Positions 54,406-64,000 of a DNA stretch of 64,000 nt are shown here, piece by piece. Position numbers and translations under genes: made by a program. The notes under the pieces are model-generated. The model was not told the origin of the DNA. It did no database searches and was given only the letters and a program-made list of their open reading frames with translations. The stretch lies in assembly GCF_025564085.1 (NCBI RefSeq), contig NZ_JAMGZJ010000062.1, positions 1 through 64,000 of the forward strand. The letters are read 5' to 3'. The stretch's first letter is position 1. Each line of letters opens with the position of its first letter. The DNA comes from Silvania confinis (lineage in GTDB: Bacteria > Pseudomonadota > Gammaproteobacteria > Enterobacterales > Enterobacteriaceae).

Positions 54406-55791
54406 TTATTCCTTCATTTTCAGACTTTCAACATGCCGACCGAGGCCAAAAAGCTTATATCCGAGCGACACGGCAGCCATGAAGATCGCACCGACAAACA
54501 GCGACATGCGGGTATCTTCATTGATATACATTCCAACCAGGACGCAGACCAGGAATGCCATGGTTAAATAGTTTGCCCATGGGAACAGTATTGAGCGGAA
54601 CGGATGGCTGGCAATCGCGTTTTTATGTGCCTGACGGAAACGCAGCTGGCTAATCAGGATCACAAACCACGGCACCATGCCCGGCAGCACGCTAGCGCTG
54701 TAGACATAGACAAACACCTGCTGCGGATTCGGAATAATGTAGTTCAGGCAAGATCCCACCAGCAGAATGAGAATAGAAACCGCCACCCCCGCCACCGGCA
54801 CCCCCACGCGCGACACTTTACCCATCGCCGCCGGAAGCTGACGGTTTTTCGCCAGCGCGTACAGCATACGCCCGCAGCTGTACATGCCGCTGTTACAGCC
54901 GGAGAGTGCCGCCGTCAGCACCACAAAATTAATAATGCCCGCCGCGGCAGTAATACCAATCTTCGCAAAAGTCAGCACGAACGGGCTGCCGGTGGTGCCG
55001 ATCTGGTTCCACGGGAAGATAGTTACGATGACAAAAATGGCGCCTACATAGAAAATCAGGATCCGCCACAGCACCTTGCCTACCGCGCTGCGCAGCGTGA
55101 CCTGTGGGTTTTTCGCTTCACCTGCGGTAATGCCGATAAGCTCAACCCCCTGATAAGAGGCTACCACGATACAGAGCGCGGTCAGGAAGCCTTTCCAGCC
55201 GCCCGCAAAGAAGCCACCGTGTTCGGTGAGGTTGCCAAAACCGATTGCCTGCCCGCCGTTGCCGAGGCCAAAGAAGATCACCCCCAGGCCCACCACAATC
55301 ATCACAATAATAGTGGTGACTTTAATCATCGCGAACCAGAACTCAATCTCACCGTACAGGCGCACGGCAGCAAGGTTGGCCAGCGCCACCAGCCCCACGG
55401 CGATAAGCGCGGGTATCCACTGCGCCATTTCCGGGAACCAGAACTGCACGTAGACCCCGATGGCGGTGATCTCCGATATCCCCACCGCCATCCACATAAA
55501 CCAGTACGACCATGCGGTGAGATAGCCGAAGAACGGGCTCATGTAACGGTGCGCATACACGGCGAACGAACCGGCAACCGGCTCAAGGAATAACATTTCG
55601 CCCATTGAGCGCATGATGAAGAAAACGAACAGTCCGGCGACGATATACGCCAGCAGGACCGACGGGCCAGCCCATTTCAGGGTGCTGGCGGAGCCCATAA
55701 ACAGGCCCACGCCAATCGTCCCCCCCAGGGCGATAAGTTCTATATGACGTGCTTCCAGCCCACGCTGAAGCTCCGGTTTTTTCTCTGCCAT
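54406..55791 (-). CDS. yifK: Amino acid permease YifK
   Basis: 461-aa APC-family transporter with about 12 helices. N-terminal signature [31 protein letters not shown], the GxG-type substrate loop of the LeuT fold. E. coli/Salmonella YifK carries threonine and serine and is controlled by Lrp and GcvB. Separated from the ECA cluster by a 267-bp gap. Confidence 0.95.
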   Translation of the reverse strand: MAEKKPELQRGLEARHIELIALGGTIGVGLFMGSASTLKWAGPSVLLAYIVAGLFVFFIMRSMGEMLFLEPVAGSFAVYAHRYMSPFFGYLTAWSYWFMWMAVGISEITAIGVYVQFWFPEMAQWIPALIAVGLVALANLAAVRLYGEIEFWFAMIKVTTIIVMIVVGLGVIFFGLGNGGQAIGFGNLTEHGGFFAGGWKGFLTALCIVVASYQGVELIGITAGEAKNPQVTLRSAVGKVLWRILIFYVGAIFVIVTIFPWNQIGTTGSPFVLTFAKIGITAAAGIINFVVLTAALSGCNSGMYSCGRMLYALAKNRQLPAAMGKVSRVGVPVAGVAVSILILLVGSCLNYIIPNPQQVFVYVYSASVLPGMVPWFVILISQLRFRQAHKNAIASHPFRSILFPWANYLTMAFLVCVLVGMYINEDTRMSLFVGAIFMAAVSLGYKLFGLGRHVESLKMKE

Positions 55792-55795
55792 AAAT

Positions 55796-55812
55796 CCTCG
55801 GTTGTGCTTGCT
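55796..55812 (-). promoter_or_regulatory. Possible GcvB-target CA-rich element before yifK
   Basis: The transcript reads AGCAAGCACAACCGAGG just before the yifK ATG. A/C-rich stretches around the ribosome site are typical GcvB R1 targets, and yifK is a known GcvB target in Salmonella. The remaining gap to wecG (55813-56058) contains the yifK promoter region and the ECA terminator. Confidence 0.4.
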
Positions 55813-56016
55813 ATTTTCCCGGCCTGCGCCGGTTATTGTTATGGGTAAAGATCGGCTATCGCAGGCTATGCAAAATCGACCGTCAATGTTTACGGTTGGC
55901 GCAAAAACAGCCTGGTGCGGTAGTGAGGGGAGGAATGGTTTCTTAAAATAGGTGAAATGGCAAATGAAGCGTTAAAAAAATGAATGTATTGCACATAAAA
56001 CCAGCAGATTCTGCCG

Positions 56017-56049
56017 GAAAAGCGCAGCGCGAAGCGTCTATCGCGCTGC
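56017..56049 (-). terminator. ECA operon terminator (predicted)
   Basis: Minus-strand stem GCAGCGCGA-TAGACGCT-TCGCGCTGC then GCTTTTCC, 9 bases after the wecG stop. T-run is short, so efficiency is uncertain. Confidence 0.55.
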
Positions 56050-56058
56050 CAGGAAAGA

Positions 56059-56799
56059 TTACAGGCGACCGGAGTAGTGCCAGCCGAGATAACGCAGCAG
56101 ACGCAACTGACGGGTAATACGGCTGGGCTGCGACAGCAGACGATACAGCCACTCCAGACCCAGGTTCTGCCACACTTTTGGCGCACGTTTAACGTGGCCA
56201 GTAAAGACATCGTAGGTGCCACCGACGCCCATATACAGCGCATCCGGGCATACCTGGCGGCAGTCGCGCATCAGGATCTCCTGGCGCGGTGACCCCATCG
56301 CGACGGTGACAATTTTCGCCCCGCTGTCGCGAATACGGGCGAACAGCGCCTGCTGCTGATCGGCGTTGAAGTAGCCATCCTGGCTGCCGACGATGTTCAC
56401 CTGCCACTGCGCGCGCAGTTTCTGCTCGGTTTGCGCGAGGATCTCAGGCTTGCCACCAATCAGAAAGACCGGTGTTCCATCACTACCCGCCCGCGCCATC
56501 AGCGCTTCCCAGAGGTCGGCCCCTGCTACACGCGAGATATTGGCATCCGTGTATTTTTTACGTACCGAGCGCACCACGCTGATCCCGTCGGCGTATTTAA
56601 ACTCAGCCGCCTCGATCAGGTCGCGGACCTGGGCGTTATCCTCAATGGTAAGCATTTTTTCTGCATTGATGGCCACCAGAGTGCCGGTTTTGATCCTGCC
56701 GTCGGCGCACAGGTAGTCCAGCGCGTGTTGCATATTGCGCCAGCCAATCAACTTTAGTCCGCGCAGGTCATACAGCGGCGCAGAAGTATTATCCGTCAT
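56059..56799 (-). CDS. wecG: UDP-ManNAcA transferase WecG
   Basis: GT26 family enzyme that adds N-acetylmannosaminuronate to GlcNAc-PP-undecaprenol (ECA lipid II). 246 aa. Family block [17 protein letters not shown] (catalytic Asp), [24 protein letters not shown] and [11 protein letters not shown]. Last gene of the ECA cluster. Confidence 0.96.
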   Translation of the reverse strand: MTDNTSAPLYDLRGLKLIGWRNMQHALDYLCADGRIKTGTLVAINAEKMLTIEDNAQVRDLIEAAEFKYADGISVVRSVRKKYTDANISRVAGADLWEALMARAGSDGTPVFLIGGKPEILAQTEQKLRAQWQVNIVGSQDGYFNADQQQALFARIRDSGAKIVTVAMGSPRQEILMRDCRQVCPDALYMGVGGTYDVFTGHVKRAPKVWQNLGLEWLYRLLSQPSRITRQLRLLRYLGWHYSGRL

Positions 56800-56810
56800 T
56801 ACTATCCTTA

Positions 56811-58163
56811 TCAGACTTGCGAAAGCGTCCTGCCGCTTGTCGGTTCACGTTTATGCACGAGTCCTGCCACGTCGAATAGCCAGTACAGCAGCTTCGCCAT
56901 CAGCAGGCAGATGCCAAAAACCACCATAAAGAAGACCACGCGGGAGACAAACGAATCCAGCCCCTCACGCGCCAGCACGATCATATTGAAAATGGCACCA
57001 AAACAGAAACTATGCAAAATCGCTGCCTTATAGCGGTTCGTCTCCCGGTTACCCAGCGTATACAGCCAGTCGAACCATTTGATGATCAGCCCTACGGCAA
57101 TGGCACCCGGCAGGATAAACCAGCCGCCGCCCATGACCACCAGCGACCCGATTAGCGTCGGCGATATCGCCAGCCCAGAGTGGTTGTTAAGCACTTCCCA
57201 GGTGAAGTAGTTGGCGGTATTCAGGACGATGCCCGGCCTGTCTGGCCATAGCCAGGTGGGGATAAAGACATAGAAATCGCGCACAATAGGCGCCAGCCCC
57301 TGGAAGTCGATTTTGTCGTAGTTCTGCAGCAGCAGGGCTAAATTTTCCCACGGCGAGAAGGTGTCGCGCGTCAGATACAGGAAGGTATAAAACGCCTCGT
57401 CGCCGCTGACGTTCATCCCATAGCGCTTCAGCGCCAGCCAGAACATGCCAACAATCCCCAGCACGCCCGCCGCAGCCAGCATCCACAACGAGATCCAACC
57501 GCGAATGATGCCGATAAACAGGAAGATGGCGAAGGCGATGATGATATTCGCACGCGTCCCGCCGACAATCATGTAGGTCAGCAGGCCAAACGCCACGGTA
57601 CTGACGAGAAAAAACAGCCACGCCCGGGCGTCCTGACGCAGAAAATAGACCACCAGCATTGCCGGGATGAAGAAGTAAAAGAAGCGCTTAAGCGCCACGC
57701 CGGAGACTTCGCTGGAGAAGATCTGGCTGTAGGAGTTGAGCTTGAACAGCAAAAAGCCGTTGTGCATAAAGAAGATGCCGACGGTGACCAGCGCAATCAG
57801 CATCAACATCACCCAGGTAAGATGCGTCTCCACCCGGTTCATGGTAAACAGCGGCCTTCGGGGAGCAGTACGGCCTGCGGGTTTTAGCCGCGTCTTGTAG
57901 GCAATGTAGTAGACCGCATAGAAGCAGGTGGCCGACAGCAGCGCCTGCATCAGGATTTCCGGCGGTACCACCCCCACGTCGAAGCGGAACACCAGAATAC
58001 TGGTCAGCGGAAAGCCGAAGTAGAAGGTCAGCAGGAACAGCAGCGAGAAGAAGACATTAAAGTTAAAGCGCACCCGCCGGAACTCAAACCAGGTCAGGGT
58101 GGCGATAAACAGCGAGCTCAGCAGCCAGATGACTAACAAGCCGCTAAATTGCAACTGGCTCAT
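56811..58163 (-). CDS. wzyE: ECA polymerase WzyE
   Basis: Inner-membrane polymerase that joins ECA trisaccharide repeats. 450 aa from ATG 58163 ([17 protein letters not shown]), about 11 membrane segments. Conserved periplasmic segments such as [21 protein letters not shown] and [18 protein letters not shown] present. ATGA overlap with the wecF stop. The longer frame upstream is out of family. Confidence 0.95.
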   Translation of the reverse strand: MSQLQFSGLLVIWLLSSLFIATLTWFEFRRVRFNFNVFFSLLFLLTFYFGFPLTSILVFRFDVGVVPPEILMQALLSATCFYAVYYIAYKTRLKPAGRTAPRRPLFTMNRVETHLTWVMLMLIALVTVGIFFMHNGFLLFKLNSYSQIFSSEVSGVALKRFFYFFIPAMLVVYFLRQDARAWLFFLVSTVAFGLLTYMIVGGTRANIIIAFAIFLFIGIIRGWISLWMLAAAGVLGIVGMFWLALKRYGMNVSGDEAFYTFLYLTRDTFSPWENLALLLQNYDKIDFQGLAPIVRDFYVFIPTWLWPDRPGIVLNTANYFTWEVLNNHSGLAISPTLIGSLVVMGGGWFILPGAIAVGLIIKWFDWLYTLGNRETNRYKAAILHSFCFGAIFNMIVLAREGLDSFVSRVVFFMVVFGICLLMAKLLYWLFDVAGLVHKREPTSGRTLSQV

Positions 58164-59239
58164 GCATTGTCTCCTGAGGCAATCCGCAGCGCATGTTGCC
58201 ACGGCGTGAGGTAGTTGGGGCTGAAGAAGTCGATCGCGTTTTTATCCACCTGCGTCAACTGTCGTTGCGCTTCCCGCACCACCTCTTCGTTGAGGTCGTC
58301 AGTGGTGAACAGCACCGGAATGTGCTGCTCCGCCATATCCTGCCAGAACGGGTTATCGCGGTTGAGCACGCACGGCACGCCTGCCTGAATTAGCAGACAC
58401 AGCGTGCCAATCCCCTGCTGGCGCGCGAAGATGAAATAGCCAAGATCGCACTGGCGCACCAGTGCGAGATAGTCATCAAACGCCAGCTTGTCGCTGAGGA
58501 TCTGCAGATTTTCAGCACTGAATAGTGCCTGACCACTCTGACGGACTTCATCAATGTACGCCGCGTTATTAGCAGGATAGCCCATCGGCACAATCACGTT
58601 GACCGTATCGCCGAATTGCTGATGCACGGACTTCAGGGCGGCAATGTGCTCGTTACTGCGATCCCCGGAATTCCCCACCAGAATCGTCAGCTTGCCCTCA
58701 CGTTTCGCCTCATTGGCTAAACCGTTCAGCGCCGGATCCATACGGGTCGGAAAATAGAGCCGTTCACGGCGAACCTTCGGATGACGCTGCGCGAAATAAT
58801 TGAGATCGCCTTGGGTGGCAAAGACACAGCCCACGCGGCCCTGTGCCATACGACGCAGCGGGTAGAAGAGACGGAACTTCCATCCCTGCGATACCTCATA
58901 CAGATCGGCACCCCAGATATGCCAGTAAAACTGGGCGGGTTTAATGCCACCACTTAGCAGCGCCAGCCACAGGCCGGTATTAAACTGCCCGTGGAAAAAG
59001 AAACGCTGCTGGCGATTGGCTTTTGCTTTAGCAATCACTGCCCTGGCGAGTGAAGGTTTGTCCGGCCAGAAAGTCAGCTGCAGTGCCGGGCACGCAGCAC
59101 ACAGCCCGTTATCGTGCCCCACCACCATAAATTCGCGGGCCTGGTCACTGCCGGGCGCCAGTTCGTCATTAAAGAACCGCAAAACGGTCTGGTTATGGTG
59201 TGGGATATCCGATCCCAGGACGTGAATCAGTGCAGTCAT
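58160..59239 (-). CDS. wecF: Fuc4NAc transferase WecF
   Basis: GT56 enzyme adding 4-acetamido-4,6-dideoxygalactose to lipid II, giving ECA lipid III. 359 aa, cytoplasmic, membrane-associated. N-terminal [44 protein letters not shown] in the donor domain. Overlaps wzxE by 4 bp. Confidence 0.95.
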   Translation of the reverse strand: MTALIHVLGSDIPHHNQTVLRFFNDELAPGSDQAREFMVVGHDNGLCAACPALQLTFWPDKPSLARAVIAKAKANRQQRFFFHGQFNTGLWLALLSGGIKPAQFYWHIWGADLYEVSQGWKFRLFYPLRRMAQGRVGCVFATQGDLNYFAQRHPKVRRERLYFPTRMDPALNGLANEAKREGKLTILVGNSGDRSNEHIAALKSVHQQFGDTVNVIVPMGYPANNAAYIDEVRQSGQALFSAENLQILSDKLAFDDYLALVRQCDLGYFIFARQQGIGTLCLLIQAGVPCVLNRDNPFWQDMAEQHIPVLFTTDDLNEEVVREAQRQLTQVDKNAIDFFSPNYLTPWQHALRIASGDNA

Positions 59240-60486
59240 GTACGTTTATGCCAAAGTAAAAAGACGCCGCAACAGGCAGCAAAATAAACGATGTAAGTAG
59301 CCATATACGCCTGGGCCGCCCCCAGTGCGCCGTGTGCAGGGATCAGCCAGTGCGAAAATACGGTGAGCAGCGCGAACTGGCTGATTTCTGCCAGAATATA
59401 GAGCCGCAGTGAGGCTTTGGCGATCACCAGATAACCAAAGACGTAAGCGCCTACTTTCAGTACATCGCCCACCAGCTGCCAGGCAAACAGATCGCGCATG
59501 GCGATAAATTTGTCGGAGAACAGCAGCCAGATCGCCACATCGCGCAGGAGCCAGACGGTAAAGCTGGCCGCTGCTACGGCAGGGAGTACGAAGCGCAGCG
59601 CGCGCAAAATCTCGCGGGAGATCTCCTGCCGGGCGGTCAGCCGCGACAGAGTTGGCAGCAGGTAAACGCTAAACGAAGCGGTGATGAACTGCAGGTAGGC
59701 ATCGGAAATACTGCTAACTCCTTGCCAAATCCCCACTTCATCCCAGCTGTAATGCGCCGCCAGCAGGTTTCGCATCATCACGTAGGCCACCGGCAGGGTC
59801 ACGGAGGTAATGAGCGCCATAAGGGTAAATTTACCCAGCTGCCCCGCCAGCATCTTATCCCACTGGGGCTTCAGGTAACTGAGCGGAACGGAGCCTCTGC
59901 GAATCAGCATAACCGCAGCCGGGATCACCACCAACGCAGGAACCAGCGCCAGGCCAAGCAGCGCGCCTTCGTAGCCGCCCAGACGATAGCAGGCGTAATA
60001 CGCGACGACGCCAATCAGGCTGCCGGCGATCAGCGCGAGCGCATTCCCGGCCGCATCACGAAAGCCCTTCATCAGGGCCAGCAGCAGGTTCGCCCAGGCG
60101 ATGCCCATCTGCACCAGTGCTACCAGCCGCACCAGGCCCTGGTAGCCTTGATGACCGAAGAGCCCCTGGCTGATGGGCGCTGCCGCCAGCAGGAATACCG
60201 CCGCCAGCAGAGTGGAAAAGCCCAGCACCATCGCCGACGAGGTGCCCACTACCTTACGCAGCTGTGCCGTATCGTCGTGGTATTGCGCGACGTACTTGGT
60301 TACACCGTTGAAAATGCCCGCCCCGGCCAGCACACCCAGCACAGTGACCAGTTGGCGAAAGTTACCCGCCTGTCCGACCCCCGCAGGGCCAAACGACACG
60401 GCCAGCAGTTTGACGACCAGCAAGCCTACGCCGATCTTGACGAGTGTGGACGCTGCCGTCCACACCGATGCTTTCGCCAGAGACAT
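59236..60486 (-). CDS. wzxE: ECA lipid III flippase WzxE
   Basis: Polysaccharide-specific flippase of the MOP superfamily, 416 aa, about 12 helices. N-terminal [23 protein letters not shown]. Flips lipid III across the inner membrane for WzyE polymerisation. One base after the wecE stop. Confidence 0.95.
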   Translation of the reverse strand: MSLAKASVWTAASTLVKIGVGLLVVKLLAVSFGPAGVGQAGNFRQLVTVLGVLAGAGIFNGVTKYVAQYHDDTAQLRKVVGTSSAMVLGFSTLLAAVFLLAAAPISQGLFGHQGYQGLVRLVALVQMGIAWANLLLALMKGFRDAAGNALALIAGSLIGVVAYYACYRLGGYEGALLGLALVPALVVIPAAVMLIRRGSVPLSYLKPQWDKMLAGQLGKFTLMALITSVTLPVAYVMMRNLLAAHYSWDEVGIWQGVSSISDAYLQFITASFSVYLLPTLSRLTARQEISREILRALRFVLPAVAAASFTVWLLRDVAIWLLFSDKFIAMRDLFAWQLVGDVLKVGAYVFGYLVIAKASLRLYILAEISQFALLTVFSHWLIPAHGALGAAQAYMATYIVYFAACCGVFLLWHKRT

Positions 60487-60487
60487 A

Positions 60488-61618
60488 TCAGCCGAAGTAA
60501 CTCAGAAGGGTATTAATGACCGTACGCTGGTTGACCGGCGCGAGGTTGTAGAACAGCGGCAAGCGGAGTAACCGCTCACTTTCTTTGGTGGTAAAGCGAT
60601 CGGCACCCACAAACTCGCCAAAGGCTTCACCTGCCGGACTGGAATGCAGCGGAATGTAGTGGAACACCGCCATGATCTCGGCTTCTTTCAGATACGCGAT
60701 AAGCGCACTGCGATCGTCATTATCCCGCAGCTTCAGGTAGAACATATGCGCGTTATGCACACAGTCGGCCGGAATAGTCGGCAGTTCGATAAGACCTTTA
60801 CGCGCCAGTGGGGCCAGCGCATCGTAATAGGTCTGCCACAGCGCCAGGCGCTGCTGGTTAATACGATCGGCTGCTTCCAGTTGGGCCCACAGGTAAGCCG
60901 CCTGCAGATCCGCCATCAGATAGCTGGAGCCGATATCGCGCCAGGTGTACTTATCCACCTGCCCGCGGAAGAACTGGCTGCGGTTAGTGCCTTTCTCGCG
61001 GATGATTTCAGCGCGTTCAACCAACGCGCGGTCATTAATCAGCGTTGCGCCGCCTTCACCGCCCGCGGTGTAGTTTTTGGTTTCATGGAAGCTAAAGCAG
61101 CCGATATGACCGATGGTGCCCAGCGCCCGCCCCTTGTAGGTAGACATCACGCCCTGAGCGGCATCTTCCACCACGAACAGGTTGTGCTTTTTAGCGATGG
61201 CCATGATGGTGTCCATCTCGCACGCCACACCCGCATAGTGCACCGGCACGATGGCCCGGGTCTTATCGGTGATCGCCGCTTCAATCAGCGTCTCGTCGAT
61301 ATTCATGGTATCCGGGCGGATATCAACAAAAACGATTTTCGCCCCGCGCAGGACGAAGGCGTTTGCCGTCGAGACGAAGGTGTAGCTCGGCATGATCACT
61401 TCATCGCCTGGACCGATGTCCAGCAGCAGTGCCGCCATTTCCAGCGATGCGGTACAGGACGGAGTGAGCAGCACCTTCGCGCTCTTGAAACGCTGCTCCA
61501 TCCACTGCTGACAACGGCGCGTAAAGCCGCCATCGCCACAAAGTTTGCCACTGCCCATCGCAGACTGCATGTAATCGAGTTCAGCGCCCACGACAGGAGG
61601 CGCATTAAATGGGATCAT
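60488..61618 (-). CDS. wecE: dTDP-4-amino-4,6-dideoxygalactose transaminase WecE
   Basis: PLP enzyme converting dTDP-4-keto-6-deoxyglucose to dTDP-4-amino-4,6-dideoxy-galactose. 376 aa from MIPFNAPPVVG (61618), the E. coli length. PLP Lys (about 181) in CFSFHETKNYTAGGEGG; VVEDAAQGVMS holds the PLP-ring Asp. Its substrate requires RmlA/RmlB-type enzymes, whose ECA copies (rffG, rffH) are absent from this cluster. Confidence 0.96.
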   Translation of the reverse strand: MIPFNAPPVVGAELDYMQSAMGSGKLCGDGGFTRRCQQWMEQRFKSAKVLLTPSCTASLEMAALLLDIGPGDEVIMPSYTFVSTANAFVLRGAKIVFVDIRPDTMNIDETLIEAAITDKTRAIVPVHYAGVACEMDTIMAIAKKHNLFVVEDAAQGVMSTYKGRALGTIGHIGCFSFHETKNYTAGGEGGATLINDRALVERAEIIREKGTNRSQFFRGQVDKYTWRDIGSSYLMADLQAAYLWAQLEAADRINQQRLALWQTYYDALAPLARKGLIELPTIPADCVHNAHMFYLKLRDNDDRSALIAYLKEAEIMAVFHYIPLHSSPAGEAFGEFVGADRFTTKESERLLRLPLFYNLAPVNQRTVINTLLSYFG

Positions 61619-61622
61619 CTTT

Positions 61623-62300
61623 TCACCTGTATAGCCAGTAAGCGGTTGATTCAATGTTGCCACCGCTTGCAATGTAACGTTTAAGCGCGGCGGTGTTACC
61701 CATTTGGGTCGCCACCCGCAACGTGGAAAGCTTCTGCTGCTGCGCCCAGCACAGCGCCGCCTGCATCAGTTTCTCGCCCATCCCACGCCCGGCCAGCAGG
61801 CCAATACGCGCTTCGGCATCGTTTAGCTGACGCAGGGAGACAAAACCCTGGAGGGTGCCATCCGCTGCACGGAACACGAGACAAAGATGGTCGAAGGTGC
61901 CTTTTACCGCGTTTTCGATCCACTGGGCATAGAATCGGCCGCTGTCATCAGGGGCGTACCATGGCGCACGGAAGCGGCTCTGGGCGAAGGCCTGCGCGGC
62001 CAATTGGCGCAGTGCAGGGATATCCTGTTCAGTTGCCCTTTCGCCACCCGGGTTAGCGTGTTGCGTCACGGCGATCGCCAGATCGACCTCACCTTCGACC
62101 AGCCTGAATCCCTGCTGCTGGAGCGCGTCCAGCCAGTCGGCTCGGGTGGCCGGTATTTTGGCCTGCACGCGCTGCCAGGAGGTAAAATCTGACGCGGTCA
62201 GCGGCGGGGCGTCATCTGAGACCCGCACAATCGCGCTGGGCAGAGAGAAAAACTGACTTTCCCACTCCAGCGGCTGCAGCACACCGTGCAGCTGACTCAA
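61623..62300 (-). CDS. wecD: dTDP-fucosamine acetyltransferase WecD
   Basis: GNAT acetyltransferase giving dTDP-Fuc4NAc from acetyl-CoA. 225 aa. The [28 protein letters not shown] segment and the acetyl-CoA loop [20 protein letters not shown] are typical. N-terminal half is less conserved. It overlaps wecC directly (4 bp), where E. coli has rffG and rffH between. Confidence 0.94.
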   Translation of the reverse strand: MSQLHGVLQPLEWESQFFSLPSAIVRVSDDAPPLTASDFTSWQRVQAKIPATRADWLDALQQQGFRLVEGEVDLAIAVTQHANPGGERATEQDIPALRQLAAQAFAQSRFRAPWYAPDDSGRFYAQWIENAVKGTFDHLCLVFRAADGTLQGFVSLRQLNDAEARIGLLAGRGMGEKLMQAALCWAQQQKLSTLRVATQMGNTAALKRYIASGGNIESTAYWLYR

Positions 62301-63559
62301 CGCCAGACGCCTTTGGTATCAACGATATAACTCTGCTGAACAGCGTCGCCCGGGATCGCTTTAAATTCATTGTGATCCACAAGCAGTACCAGCACATCTG
62401 CCGTGGCCAGCGCGTTATCCAGGTTTGTCAGGGTGCAGCGATCGGCAAGCTTGTTCGGTAACGTATGGATATTCGGCTCAACCACCTGCGTTTCGCCGCT
62501 GTGCCAACTGGCTATCATTTCAGCAATTTCCATCGCCGGGCTTTCACGCAAATCGTCAATGTTCGGCTTAAATGCCAGGCCAAAACAGGCGATGGTCAGC
62601 TCGTTTGCCCGCTTGCCGCTGTGGGTCAGGCAATCGGCAACGGTGGCTTTCACCTGATCCAGCACCCAGTGCGGTTTGCTGTCGTTCACTTCGCGGGCAG
62701 TGCGGATAAGACGCGCCTGCTCGGGATTTTGCGCCACGATAAACCACGGATCGACCGCGATACAATGGCCGCCGACCCCAGGGCCAGGCTGCAGAATATT
62801 GACCCGAGGATGGCGATTTGCCAGACGAATCAGTTCCCAGACATTAATCCCCTGATCGGCGCAAATCAGCGACAGCTCGTTGGCAAACGCAATGTTGACG
62901 TCGCGGAAGCTGTTTTCCGTCAGTTTGCACATTTCAGCAGTGCGTGAGTTGGTCACCACGCACTCACCTTCGAGGAAAATGTTGTACAGCTCACTGGCGC
63001 GGGCGGAACAGACCGGAGTCATCCCGCCAATCACGCGGTCATTCTTAATCAGCTCGACCATTACCTGCCCCGGCAGCACACGCTCCGGGCAGTAAGCGAT
63101 GTTAATGTCGGCCTGCTCCCCTGCCTGCTGCGGGAATGTCAGGTCCGGGCGCGCTTCGGCCAGCCACTGGGCCATCTGCTCGGTGGCACCCACGGGTGAC
63201 GTTGATTCCAGGATAACCAGCGCGCCTTTTTTCAGCACCGGGGCGATGGATCTGGCTGCCGCTTCGACATACACCATATCTGGCTCGTGATCGCCTTTGA
63301 AGGGCGTCGGTACCGCAATCAGGTAGGCATCGGCAACCACCGGCGTGGTGCTGGCTTTCAGGAACCCGCCCTCAACGGCGGCTTTCACCACCTTGTCGAG
63401 ATCCGGTTCGACGATATGAATTTCACCGCGGTTGATGGTGGCAACCGCATGCTGGTTGATATCCACGCCCACGACCTGTTTTTGACGGGAAGCAAATGCC
63501 GCCGCCGTTGGCAGCCCAATGTAGCCAAGACCAATGACTGAAATGGTAGCAAAACTCAT
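62297..63559 (-). CDS. wecC: UDP-N-acetyl-D-mannosamine dehydrogenase WecC
   Basis: Oxidises UDP-ManNAc to UDP-ManNAcA with NAD+. 420 aa. Rossmann N-terminus [20 protein letters not shown], the catalytic Cys region [15 protein letters not shown], central [18 protein letters not shown]-terminal UDP-binding part. Overlaps wecB and wecD by 4 bp each. Confidence 0.96.
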   Translation of the reverse strand: MSFATISVIGLGYIGLPTAAAFASRQKQVVGVDINQHAVATINRGEIHIVEPDLDKVVKAAVEGGFLKASTTPVVADAYLIAVPTPFKGDHEPDMVYVEAAARSIAPVLKKGALVILESTSPVGATEQMAQWLAEARPDLTFPQQAGEQADINIAYCPERVLPGQVMVELIKNDRVIGGMTPVCSARASELYNIFLEGECVVTNSRTAEMCKLTENSFRDVNIAFANELSLICADQGINVWELIRLANRHPRVNILQPGPGVGGHCIAVDPWFIVAQNPEQARLIRTAREVNDSKPHWVLDQVKATVADCLTHSGKRANELTIACFGLAFKPNIDDLRESPAMEIAEMIASWHSGETQVVEPNIHTLPNKLADRCTLTNLDNALATADVLVLLVDHNEFKAIPGDAVQQSYIVDTKGVWR

Positions 63560-64000
63560 AGCGATACCCGATTGTGTTTAAGTGCGTACAAAATACGGTC
63601 GCAGGCCTGTCCATCGCCATAAGGATTATGGGCGCGACTCATGGCCTGGTACTCTCCGTCGTCGTGCAGCAGACGCGTCACTTCTTCAACGATCAGCTGC
63701 GAATCGGTACCCACCAGGCGTACCGTTCCGGCTTTTACTGCTTCCGGACGTTCGGTGGTTTCACGCATCACCAGCACCGGTTTACCCAGCGACGGTGCTT
63801 CTTCCTGAATACCGCCCGAGTCCGTCAGGATCAGCCAGGCGTGATTCATCAGCCAGACAAAGGGCAGATAGTCCTGTGGCTCGATGAGGATGACGTTTTT
63901 AACGTGCCCCAGAATACGATTGACCGGCTCGCTGACGTTGGGATTGAGGTGCACTGGATAGACGATCTGCACATCTTCATTTTGTGCAGCAATTTGCGCC
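63556..64000 (-). CDS. wecB: UDP-GlcNAc 2-epimerase WecB (partial, 5' part outside)
   Basis: C-terminal about 147 residues of the non-hydrolysing UDP-GlcNAc 2-epimerase, which makes UDP-ManNAc. The frame is open to the window end ([20 protein letters not shown]). Conserved [39 protein letters not shown] and NPYGDGQAC. The full protein in E. coli is 376 aa; the GTG at 63972 is not the start. Confidence 0.95.
   Translation of the reverse strand, partial: AQIAAQNEDVQIVYPVHLNPNVSEPVNRILGHVKNVILIEPQDYLPFVWLMNHAWLILTDSGGIQEEAPSLGKPVLVMRETTERPEAVKAGTVRLVGTDSQLIVEEVTRLLHDDGEYQAMSRAHNPYGDGQACDRILYALKHNRVSL

Overview
This is a chromosomal window from a gamma-proteobacterium of the Enterobacteriaceae. 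Gene content, gene order and protein sequences follow the Escherichia coli K-12 85-87 min region almost gene for gene, inverted overall. Proteins are close to E. coli but clearly diverged, coding GC is in the mid-50s by eye, and some genes lie outside the K-12 order. This fits an Enterobacter/Leclercia/Lelliottia-type organism, but genus cannot be fixed from the window.

Layout. 1-288: leader and tandem promoters P1/P2 of an rRNA operon running leftward off the edge. 289-10176: hemG-trkH-yigZ-pepQ, the divergent FadR-controlled fadBA, then fre and ubiD. 10348-18730: rfaH, tatD, tatABC, ubiB-ubiJ-ubiE, rmuC and udp. 18981-24101: ysgA and a three-gene beta-glucoside operon (PTS EIIBCA, 6-phospho-beta-glucosidase, BglG-type antiterminator) preceded by an antiterminator/terminator switch. 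24340-25646: an AT-rich cassette hcp-tlde1-candidate immunity gene, flanked by direct 34-bp REP copies. 25706-44462: metE/metR, yigM, yigL, pldB, rhtB/rhtC, recQ, pldA, yigI, rarD, corA, uvrD, yigB, xerC, yigA, dapF, lptM. 44600-51966: cyaY, cyaA and hemCDXY. 52148-53353: a lineage-specific MFS transporter. 53359-54302: the sRNA gene glmZ and four tRNA genes (Arg-His-Leu-Pro, leftward). 54406-64000: yifK and the enterobacterial common antigen (ECA) cluster wecG-wzyE-wecF-wzxE-wecE-wecD-wecC-wecB (wecB cut by the window end).

Themes. Fatty-acid oxidation (fadBA), ubiquinone synthesis (ubiD, ubiB, ubiJ, ubiE, with fre nearby), heme synthesis (hemG, hemCD), Tat protein export, methionine synthesis, DNA repair (recQ, uvrD, xerC, rmuC), envelope lipids (pldA, pldB, lptM) and ECA assembly are all core functions. 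The accessory content is the beta-glucoside operon, the MFS gene and the orphan Hcp-Tlde1-immunity cassette. The most interesting observations are the REP-bounded type VI effector cassette (a candidate L,D-transpeptidase-fold toxin linked to an Hcp carrier, away from any type VI core genes), the absence of rffG/rffH from the ECA cluster, glmZ with sigma54/GlrR signals, and a short leader ORF with a promoter ahead of corA.

All assignments come from reading the sequence and from recalled knowledge of the families. No database search or folding calculation was run.
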